Shown piece by piece: positions 1-5,562 of a DNA stretch of 5,688 nt (the first letter of the stretch is position 1; the number at the start of each line of letters is the position of its first letter). A program made the position numbers and the translations under genes. The stretch comes from Anaerolineaceae bacterium UBA700 (lineage in GTDB: Bacteria; Chloroflexota; Anaerolineae; Anaerolineales; Anaerolineaceae): assembly GCA_002298885.1 (NCBI GenBank), contig DBMK01000188.1, positions 1-5,688 on the forward strand. Reading direction: 5' to 3'. The notes under the pieces were generated by a model, which did no database searches, had not been told where the DNA came from, and saw only the letters and a program-made list of their open reading frames with translations.

Positions 1-35
1 TTCCCTTCAGGGAAGGGGGCCGGGGGGTTAGGTCA
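1..35. repeat. G/C-rich hairpin repeat, left part cut by window edge
   Basis: Positions 1-6 (TTCCCT) and 9-14 (AGGGAA) form a perfect 6-bp stem with a 2-base loop. A G-rich tail (GGGGGCCGGGGGG) and TTAGGTC follow. The layout, a CCCT/AGGG stem followed by a G-run, resembles dispersed intergenic hairpin repeats found in many GC-rich bacteria. It could also be the terminator of an upstream gene, but no T-run follows on the plus strand. The stem probably continues to the left of the window. The gap from here to the first start codon shows no clear -35/-10 pair. Confidence 0.45.
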
Positions 36-70
36 ATGAAAACTGTCAATTCGGATTTTGAGAGGAAATA

Positions 71-1045
71 ATGAAAAAAATCATTGCCATAATCATCGTT
101 GCTATCTTGTTGGCATCCTGCGCCCCGCAGGCCGCCTCGCCGACTGCGGTGGGGCTGACCAAGATCCGCCTGCCGGCCGGCTACATCCCCGACGTGCAGT
201 TTGCCCCCATCTATGTGGCCCTGGAGAAGGGCTTTTTCAAGCAGGCCGGGCTGGACGTGACCCTGGATTACAGCCAGGAGACCGATGGGGTGGCCCTGGT
301 GGGGGCTGGTACGCTGCAGTTCGCCCTGGCCTCCGGCGAGCAGGTGCTGCTGGCGCGCGCCCAGGGGCTGCCGGTGGTCTACGCCATGGATTGGTTCCAG
401 GAGTACCCGGTGGGCGTCACCGCCAGCGCCGACCAGCAGATCCATTCCCCGGCGGACCTGAAGGGTAAGAAGATCGGCCTGCCGGTGATGGCCGGCGCCA
501 GCTACGTTGGCTTGCGCGCCCTGCTGCAGGCCGGCGGGCTCAAGGAGAGCGACGTGTCGCTCGAAGCCATCGGCTACAACCAGGTCGAGGCGCTGGTCAG
601 TGGGCGGGTGCAGGCTGCGGTCACTTACGTTAACAACGAGCCGCTCAAGCTCGCCTCCCAGGGCTATAAGGCCGACACGCTGCGCGTGGCCGATTATCTC
701 CAGCTCGTTGGCAACGGCCTGATCACCAACGAGGACACCATCCGCAAGAACCCGGAGCTGGTGCGCAGCATGGTGGGCGCCCTGGTCAAGGGCCTGGATG
801 CGGCCCTGGCCAACCCCGACGAAGCCTACACTATCTGCCTGAAGTACGTTGAAAACCTGGCCCAGGCTGACCAGGCGCTGCAGAAGCAGGTGCTCGCCAG
901 CTCGATGCAGCTCTGGAAAGCCCCTCGCCTGGGCTATTCCGATCCCAAGGCCTGGGACAACATGCAGTCGATCATGCTCCAGATGGGCCAATATAAGAGT
1001 GAATTGGACGTGAGCAAAGCGTTCACGAACGAGTTTGTGCCATGA
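71..1045 (+). CDS. ABC transporter substrate-binding lipoprotein, NMT1/THI5-like
   Basis: 324-aa extracytoplasmic solute-binding protein that captures a small organic solute and delivers it to an ABC importer. Residues 1-16 are a lipoprotein signal peptide: a KK n-region, a hydrophobic AIIIVAILL core, and lipobox L14-A15-S16-C17, so C17 should be lipidated and anchor the protein to the membrane. The mature part has the NMT1/SsuA-like fold signature. GYIPDVQFAPIYVALEKGFF (about 37-56) is the usual N-terminal ligand-lobe motif, followed by GLDV, the DLKGKKIGLP hinge motif (about 129-138) and an NEPLKLASQG segment (about 189-198). Length is typical of the family. The ATG has an AGAGG Shine-Dalgarno sequence at 61-65. 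The ATPase of the same transporter class lies downstream at 1206. Family members bind thiamine pyrimidine precursors (ThiY), sulfonates, taurine or nitrate-type ligands. The ligand cannot be read from the sequence; a ThiY-like role is a guess. No riboswitch is visible in the 70 bases upstream. Confidence 0.93.
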   Translation: MKKIIAIIIVAILLASCAPQAASPTAVGLTKIRLPAGYIPDVQFAPIYVALEKGFFKQAGLDVTLDYSQETDGVALVGAGTLQFALASGEQVLLARAQGLPVVYAMDWFQEYPVGVTASADQQIHSPADLKGKKIGLPVMAGASYVGLRALLQAGGLKESDVSLEAIGYNQVEALVSGRVQAAVTYVNNEPLKLASQGYKADTLRVADYLQLVGNGLITNEDTIRKNPELVRSMVGALVKGLDAALANPDEAYTICLKYVENLAQADQALQKQVLASSMQLWKAPRLGYSDPKAWDNMQSIMLQMGQYKSELDVSKAFTNEFVP

Positions 1046-1046
1046 A

Positions 1047-1198
1047 GTAGAGAATAGAGAGCAGAGAGTAGAGAATCGTATCGCTGCTGCCAATAGTCAT
1101 CTTGTGCGAGTAAAAATCGAAAATCGAAAAATTGAAATCGAAAATCTCATGGATGCGCCTTTTGAAATCGAAAATCTAAAATCGAAAATCGAAAATTC
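1047..1198. repeat. A-rich short tandem repeats between binding protein and ATPase genes
   Basis: The spacer has two kinds of simple repeat. At 1047-1076 there are purine-rich units, with GTAGAGAAT occurring twice (1047-1055 and 1068-1076) around GAGAGCAGAGA. At about 1112-1147 and 1164-1198 there are arrays of AAAATCG-type heptamers and their variants. The 16-mer TTGAAATCGAAAATCT occurs at 1132-1147 and again at 1162-1177, exactly 30 bases apart. The spacer is sharply more AT-rich than the genes on either side. The frame of the downstream ATPase is open through the whole block from a TTG at 1035. No Shine-Dalgarno sequence lies in front of any candidate start there. Confidence 0.8.
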
Positions 1199-1205
1199 TT
1201 TTCTT

Positions 1206-1958
1206 ATGCCCCCTCCCGCCTCGTCATTCCTGGAAATAAAAGACCTCAACATTACCTTTCCAAATGGAAATGGAGGCCTGACGGCCTTGGACGGGGTCAG
1301 CCTGACCGTGGCGCGGCAGGAATTCGTCAGCGTGCTGGGGCCATCGGGCAGCGGCAAGACCACCCTCTTGCGGGCCATCGCCGGGCTGCTTAAGCCCACC
1401 CGCGGCAGCATTACCTTTAACGACGGCCAGCCCTGCCTGGGGATGGTCTTCCAGCAGGCCAACTTGATGCCCTGGCGCACCGCCCTGGAGAATATCACCC
1501 TGCCGCTGGAGCTGCAGGGGGTGCCCGCCGCACAGGCGCGCGAACGGGCTCAGGAGCTGATCCGCCTGGTGGGGCTGGAGGGGTTTGAAACCTCCTGGCC
1601 GTGCCACCTTTCGGGCGGCATGGCCCAGCGCGTGGCCCTGGCGCGGGCGCTCATCCTCGACCCCGACCTGCTGCTACTCGACGAGCCGTTCGGCTCGCTG
1701 GACGCCCTGACCCGCGAGCGCATGGGCGCCGAGCTGCTCAACCTGTGGCAGTCCCGCCGCACCACCGTGCTGATGGTGACCCATTCGATCTCCGAGGCGC
1801 TGCTGCTATCGGACCGCGTCCTGGTCTTCACCCCCCGCCCCGGCCAGGTCTTCCTGGACCTGCCCGTGCCCCTGCCCCGCCCGCGCACCGAAGAAGTGCG
1901 CTACACCGCCGAATTCGGCTCGCTTTCCCGTAATCTGCGCGCTGCTATCCGCGAGTAA
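1206..1958 (+). CDS. ABC transporter ATP-binding protein, SsuB/TauB/ThiZ-like
   Basis: 250-aa cytoplasmic ATPase that powers the importer fed by the binding protein at 71-1045. All nucleotide-binding motifs are present and intact. Walker A is GPSGSGKT at 45-52, the Q-loop is VFQQANLMPW at 81-90, and the ABC signature is LSGGMAQR at 135-142. Walker B is LLLLDEP at 155-161, the D-loop is SLDALTR at 164-170, and the switch histidine is H193 in MVTHSISEA. The VFQQANLMPW/SLDALTR combination is typical of the nitrate/sulfonate/taurine/thiamine-precursor class. The ATG at 1206 is chosen because the conserved domain (FLEIKDLNITF) begins at once. The frame is open further upstream (ATG at 1149, TTG at 1035 overlapping the previous stop), but that part is low-complexity KIEN/EIENL repeat translation unlike the family. 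No Shine-Dalgarno sequence precedes 1206 (GAAAATTCTTTTCTT), so the start is less certain than the function. The partner permease is absent from the window. Confidence 0.94.
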   Translation: MPPPASSFLEIKDLNITFPNGNGGLTALDGVSLTVARQEFVSVLGPSGSGKTTLLRAIAGLLKPTRGSITFNDGQPCLGMVFQQANLMPWRTALENITLPLELQGVPAAQARERAQELIRLVGLEGFETSWPCHLSGGMAQRVALARALILDPDLLLLDEPFGSLDALTRERMGAELLNLWQSRRTTVLMVTHSISEALLLSDRVLVFTPRPGQVFLDLPVPLPRPRTEEVRYTAEFGSLSRNLRAAIRE

Positions 1959-1960
1959 GA

Positions 1961-2047
1961 TTTCACCACAGAGACACAGAGGCACAGAGAAAACCTTAAG
2001 AAATCAAATAAGGTTTTTCTCTGTGCCTCTGTGTCTCTGTGGTGAAA
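1961..2047. repeat. Long near-perfect inverted repeat between convergent genes
   Basis: The left arm at 1961-1997 and right arm at 2010-2047 are reverse complements over 37/38 bases, with a single A/T-run length difference and no substitution. A 12-base A-rich loop lies between them (1998-2009). The arms consist of CACAGAG/CACAGAGG-type low-complexity units. The element fills nearly all of the 94-bp gap between the ATPase stop (1956-1958) and the holB stop (2053-2055), so it may act as a bidirectional transcription barrier. No T-run follows the stem in either direction, so a classical intrinsic terminator is not supported. It may instead be a mobile or dispersed palindromic element. The arm motif reappears at 3090-3120. 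Confidence 0.92.
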
Positions 2048-2052
2048 GTCCC

Positions 2053-3057
2053 TTAAATTCTAGGCCAGTCCAACAATAACACTTCTGCAAGCAAACGTGA
2101 ATTAACGTTGGCATCCAGGCGCTGGAGGGCGCGTTCGAGATCGGAGAGGCGGGCCCGGGCATAGGGCAGGTCGAAGCGCTGCGCCAGGTCCTGTGCCTCC
2201 TGGGCCCGGTCGACGTTGGTCAACGGCGTATCCGAGCCGGCGGCGCACAGCAGCACGTCGCGCCAGAACGACAGCCACACCTGAAACACCTTGCGCGCCG
2301 ACTCGCGGTCCTTCAGCTCCTGCTCCACGTAGGCAAAGCGCTGGCGGCGGTTGGCTTTCAGTAGGTGCAGCAGGTCCTCCAGGCGGCTCTGGCGCGTTTC
2401 CAGCTCGGCCGGGTCGCGCAGCAGGCGCAGAGCGTAGCCGGTCCGCCCGCCGGCGAGGTGCGCCAGCAAGCGCGCCTGGGCCACGTCCACGTCCCAGCGG
2501 GCCTGCAGCGCCGTTTCGAGCTGCTCCACCGCCAGCGGGCGCAGGCGCAGCACCTCGCAGCGCGAGGAAATGGTCGGCAGCAGGCTTTCGTCCGAATTGG
2601 CGGTCAACAGCAGGATGGCCTTCTCGGGCGGCTCTTCCAGCGTCTTGAGGAAGGCGTTCTGGGCGTTGGCGTTGGCCTCCTGGAAGCGCAGCACCAGCGC
2701 CACCCGGTAGCGCGCCTCGTAGGGCGCCAGCGCCAGGCTGTGCTGGATGTCGCGGATCTGGTCGATCTTGAGGTTTCCGCCTTCTTTGGGATTGCCGTCC
2801 TCGTCCAGCGCCTGGACGACAGTCAGGTCGGCCTGCTGCATGGCGGCGATGCGCGTGCACATGCGGCAGGCGCCACACGGCTGGCCCGGCTCGGGCGGGT
2901 TGAGGCAGTTGAGCGCCTGGGCGAAGCGCAGTGCCAGGCTGCGCCGCCCAATCCCCGGCGCGCCGGTCAGCAGGTAAGCGTGGCGCACCTCCTGCCGGGC
3001 AATATGCTGCTCCAGCAGCTCCGCCGCCCATTCGTGTCCTAAAATATCCCAATCCAT
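2053..3057 (-). CDS. holB: DNA polymerase III, delta' subunit
   Basis: 334-aa clamp-loader stator subunit, part of the gamma/tau-delta-delta' complex that opens and loads the beta sliding clamp in replication. The N-terminal AAA+-like domain starts MDWDILGHEWAAELLEQHI, with HAYLLTGAPGIGRRSLA around residues 26-42. This is a P-loop in which the usual Lys is Arg (GIGRR), which fits delta', a subunit that need not hydrolyse ATP. A zinc-binding set follows: C51, C61, C64 and C67 (CGACRMC). The NAFLKTLEEPPE segment (about 134-145) and the SRC motif (S165-R166-C167) are hallmark sequences of delta'/gamma and supply the arginine finger. The C-terminal part (about 200-334) is the helical collar region. 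Length is normal. The ATG at 3057 has no good Shine-Dalgarno sequence (AATCCG). The gene stands alone, without the neighbouring tmk often found beside holB, and is bracketed by related CACAGAG repeats. Confusion with dnaX is unlikely given the size and the degenerate P-loop. Confidence 0.93.
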   Translation of the reverse strand: MDWDILGHEWAAELLEQHIARQEVRHAYLLTGAPGIGRRSLALRFAQALNCLNPPEPGQPCGACRMCTRIAAMQQADLTVVQALDEDGNPKEGGNLKIDQIRDIQHSLALAPYEARYRVALVLRFQEANANAQNAFLKTLEEPPEKAILLLTANSDESLLPTISSRCEVLRLRPLAVEQLETALQARWDVDVAQARLLAHLAGGRTGYALRLLRDPAELETRQSRLEDLLHLLKANRRQRFAYVEQELKDRESARKVFQVWLSFWRDVLLCAAGSDTPLTNVDRAQEAQDLAQRFDLPYARARLSDLERALQRLDANVNSRLLAEVLLLDWPRI

Positions 3058-3089
3058 CGGATTGATTTTACAATGAAAAAGAAAAATGA

Positions 3090-3120
3090 TTCACCCCGGA
3101 GGCACAGAGAACACAGAGAA
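3090..3120. repeat. CACAGAG-type low-complexity repeat
   Basis: TTCACCCCGGAGGCACAGAG, then AACACAGAGAA. It shares TTCACC, a spacer and GAGGCACAGAGA with the left arm of the inverted repeat at 1961-1997, in the same orientation. The same family therefore lies on both sides of holB. Here there is no opposite arm, so this copy is a single half-element. Confidence 0.7.
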
Positions 3121-3230
3121 GAACTTGATCCGCGAATTATACGAATAGAAACGAATGACGCGAAATAATTCTACAAAGAAGAACTTGGTCCGCTAATTAC
3201 ACAAATGAAAACGAATGACGCGAATATTAT
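3117..3230. repeat. Two-copy tandem repeat, 60-bp period, upstream of holB
   Basis: Two copies of a unit begin AGAAGAACTTG at 3117 and 3177, exactly 60 bases apart. Over 3121-3164 versus 3181-3224 I count 38 identical positions of 44. Both copies end in the identical block ACGAATGACGCGAA. The units are AT-rich and contain no reading frame of note. Together with 3090-3120 they fill the 189-bp gap between the divergent starts of holB and the immunity-like gene, so any promoters of those genes must lie in or beside this repeat. I see no convincing -35/-10 pair. Confidence 0.8.
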
Positions 3231-3246
3231 GGTTTAATTATGCGAC

Positions 3247-3762
3247 ATGATCCTGCCTAAAGTTCGCTACCCTCGCTTCATCACCATCCGCCGCGGCGGG
3301 ACGCTGATGGATTCAGACCATCGTCTTCTCGCCGCGTGGGCGGCGGCGTGTGCGGAGCACGTCCTCCCGCTATTCGAATCGGTGCGGCCAGATGATCCAC
3401 GCCCAAGTCAGGCGATCGAAGCAGCTCGGGCGTGGACACGAGGGGAACTCAAAATGATGGAAACACGCGCATTAGGCGGTCATGCAATGGGTGCAGCGAG
3501 AGATTTACGTGGAGCGGCGCGTTTTGCAGCGTATGCTGCCGGTCAGGCGGCGGTGGTGGCGCACGTCGCCGCGCACGAGCTTGGCGCCGCAGCATATGCC
3601 ATCAAGGCCGCCCGCGCGGCTGCGCCCGAAGGCGAGGGCGATCGCGCCGGCCGGCTCGAGTGCCGCTGGCAGCGCGACCAACTGCCAGATGCGATTCGCG
3701 AGCTTGTCCTGGACGATCAGCGGCTGCGAAACGACATCTGCTGGTTTGTATTCGACTGCTGA
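3247..3762 (+). CDS. Imm5-like putative immunity protein
   Basis: 171-aa soluble, Ala-rich, all-helical-looking protein with no signal peptide or membrane segment. It matches the pattern I know for the widespread 'putative immunity protein' (Imm5-like) family. That pattern is FITIRRGGTL near residues 11-20, then WAAACAEHVLPLFESVRPDDPRP (31-53), AIEAARAWTRGE (56-67), and an Ala-rich core with AAGQAAVVAHVAAHELGAAAYAIKA (97-121). The C-terminus is WQRDQLPDAIRELVLDDQRLRND. The conserved FITIRRGGTL segment favours the ATG at 3247 over the ATG at 3307 (151-aa product), although only the latter has a weak G-rich stretch upstream. The family was named from association with polymorphic toxins, but no toxin, Rhs or secretion gene is adjacent, so this is an orphan and its true role is unknown. 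The assignment is from recalled family features, with no search made. Confidence 0.75.
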   Translation: MILPKVRYPRFITIRRGGTLMDSDHRLLAAWAAACAEHVLPLFESVRPDDPRPSQAIEAARAWTRGELKMMETRALGGHAMGAARDLRGAARFAAYAAGQAAVVAHVAAHELGAAAYAIKAARAAAPEGEGDRAGRLECRWQRDQLPDAIRELVLDDQRLRNDICWFVFDC

Positions 3763-3784
3763 TGGGCTAACCGGCCAGGACCGT

Positions 3785-3810
3785 GGTTTACCCCATGCCC
3801 GGGTAAAACC
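3785..3810 (+). other. Imperfect hairpin just upstream of the tRNA promoter
   Basis: GGTTTACCC (3785-3793) can pair with GGGTAAAACC (3801-3810), with one bulged A and a loop of about 7 bases. It lies 22 bases after the immunity-like gene stop and ends directly against the -35 hexamer at 3811. It could end transcription of the upstream gene (no T-run follows) or be an operator-like site. The sequence does not decide between these. Confidence 0.35.
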
Positions 3811-3838
3811 TTGTCAAGGCGGCGAAATTAGGTATAAT
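3811..3838 (+). promoter_or_regulatory. Sigma70-type promoter of tRNA-Asn
   Basis: The -35 hexamer is TTGTCA (3811-3816, consensus TTGACA) and the -10 is TATAAT (3833-3838, exact consensus), with a 16-bp spacer. Transcription would begin around 3845, only a few bases before the mature tRNA 5' end at 3849, so the 5' leader for RNase P would be very short. This is the best promoter in the window. Confidence 0.85.
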
Positions 3839-3848
3839 ACACTCGCTT

Positions 3849-3922
3849 TCCTCGATAGCTCAATTCGGCAGAGCGGGCGGCTGTTAACCGCTAGGTTCCA
3901 GGTTCGAGTCCTGGTCGAGGAG
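3849..3922 (+). tRNA. tRNA-Asn (anticodon GTT)
   Basis: A complete cloverleaf can be drawn by hand. The acceptor stem TCCTCGA (3849-3855) pairs perfectly with TCGAGGA (3915-3921). The D stem is GCTC/GAGC (3858-3861/3871-3874). The anticodon stem is GGCGG/CCGCT (3876-3880/3888-3892, one G-T pair). The anticodon loop CTGTTAA (3881-3887) has GTT at 3883-3885. The T arm is CCAGG-TTCGAGT-CCTGG (3898-3914). The discriminator is G3922. The next bases are CCT, so the terminal CCA is not encoded and must be added by the CCA-adding enzyme. Anticodon GTT reads AAC/AAU (Asn). Confidence 0.98.
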
Positions 3923-3931
3923 CCTTGTATT

Positions 3932-3995
3932 TAATCCATTGTTCTCATAGGGCCGAGGCATGCCTCGGCCCTATGAGAACAATGGATTATTTTTG
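3932..3995 (+). terminator. Perfect 58-bp palindrome followed by T-run; terminator of tRNA-Asn
   Basis: The arms at 3932-3960 and 3961-3989 are perfect reverse complements (29 bp each, no spacer). T-rich sequence (TTTTTGGCTTTTTC) follows from 3990. Position after the tRNA plus the T-run fits an intrinsic terminator. The arm is much longer than termination needs. The inner 24 bases (3949-3972) reappear at 5663-5686, so this is probably a copy of a dispersed palindromic element serving as the terminator. The membrane-protein gene starts 33 bases after the palindrome. Confidence 0.85.
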
Positions 3996-4021
3996 GCTTT
4001 TTCTATTTTTTACAGGAGTAG

Positions 4022-4381
4022 ATGAAATTGAATGATATCGTTTACGTTATAGTCGTCTTTATTGCCGCGCTTGGTTTTACAGCCGGTGTAGCATATCTAA
4101 TCCAGAAACGCAGAAAACCTATCTTGAAACTAATGGGAGAGGAAGTATTCCTTTCCAAACCGCGAACCGGTCGTAGTTTATGGATTTACCGCGGTTTTGT
4201 AATTTTGTTGGTTGTTGTTACACTTGCAGGAATATTATTCCAAAATTGGACATTGCTTTGGATAAGCCTGGGGTTATTGGTCCTGGGCTTTATAATCGGC
4301 GCTGTATTGAAAATCCTCTTCTATGTGCGCCTTGTTCTGGACGACATAAAGGCCAACCAAAAGCCTGGATCTGGTTCATGA
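4022..4381 (+). CDS. Small three-helix membrane protein of unknown function
   Basis: 119-aa protein I do not recognise. It has three hydrophobic segments: about 5-27 (DIVYVIVVFIAALGFTAGVAYLI), about 54-73 (WIYRGFVILLVVVTLAGILF) and about 77-102 (TLLWISLGLLVLGFIIGAVL onward). A basic loop, QKRRKP (28-33), follows helix 1, and the polar tail ends KANQKPGSGS. By the positive-inside rule the QKRRKP...PRTGR loop is probably cytoplasmic. AGGAG at 4014-4018 supports translation here, but it lies only 3 bases from the ATG. A TTG two codons further (4028) would have normal spacing and give a 117-aa product. Base composition and codon use (many AT-ending codons) are clearly more AT-rich than the neighbouring genes, which suggests different ancestry. 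No clear promoter lies between the palindrome and the gene. Confidence 0.7.
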   Translation: MKLNDIVYVIVVFIAALGFTAGVAYLIQKRRKPILKLMGEEVFLSKPRTGRSLWIYRGFVILLVVVTLAGILFQNWTLLWISLGLLVLGFIIGAVLKILFYVRLVLDDIKANQKPGSGS

Positions 4382-4406
4382 CTCGATAGTTAAGAGTTTG
4401 TAGTTT

Positions 4407-4482
4407 GTAGGGTGGGTTCGCTTTTGAACCCACCAATCATTGCCGGGTAATGGGCGCTCAAAAGCGACAGCACCCTGCTTAC
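4407..4482. repeat. Inverted-repeat element between membrane protein and reductase genes
   Basis: There are two alternative pairings. A tight hairpin joins GGTGGGTTC (4411-4419) with GAACCCACC (4426-4434): a perfect 9-bp stem with a 6-base loop. A long-range pairing joins AGGGTG (4409-4414) with CACCCT (4471-4476) and TCGCTTTTGA (4418-4427) with TCAAAAGCGA (4458-4467), separated by a 3-base mismatch. The sequence to the left (4391-4410) is the simple repeat GTTTGTAGTTTGTAG. The rest of the 169-bp gap holds no gene I can support. Confidence 0.7.
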
Positions 4483-4511
4483 TGGTAGACTGCAGCGCAA
4501 ACACTGAGTAA

Positions 4512-5549
<1,038 letters not shown>

Positions 5550-5562
5550 TTGATCCACTGAG

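Noticed and set aside
1..70. Thiamine pyrophosphate riboswitch upstream of the NMT1/THI5-like binding protein.
   Set aside because: The conserved TPP-aptamer segments are not visible, and the available 70 bases are too short and start with an unrelated hairpin repeat.
1035..1205. N-terminal extension of the ATPase from TTG 1035 or ATG 1149.
   Set aside because: The extension is translated low-complexity repeat, no Shine-Dalgarno sequence supports either start, and the conserved ABC domain begins at 1206. It is kept only as a possibility in the findings.
2365..3042. Long plus-strand open frame opposite holB.
   Set aside because: It is an antisense shadow of a GC-rich gene. Its translation is Gln/Arg/Leu-rich without family motifs, whereas the minus-strand frame gives a complete delta' protein.
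3136..3141. TATAAT on the minus strand as the -10 box of holB.
   Set aside because: No acceptable -35 hexamer lies at the right distance and the hexamer falls within a repeat unit, so it may be chance.
3090..3230. CRISPR array.
   Set aside because: There are only two units, with similar sequence throughout the period, so no unique spacers separate conserved repeats; no cas genes are present.
3849..4021. Integrative element attachment site at the tRNA-Asn 3' end.
   Set aside because: No second copy of the tRNA 3' end and no integrase are found in the window; the sequence after the tRNA is a symmetric terminator-like palindrome.
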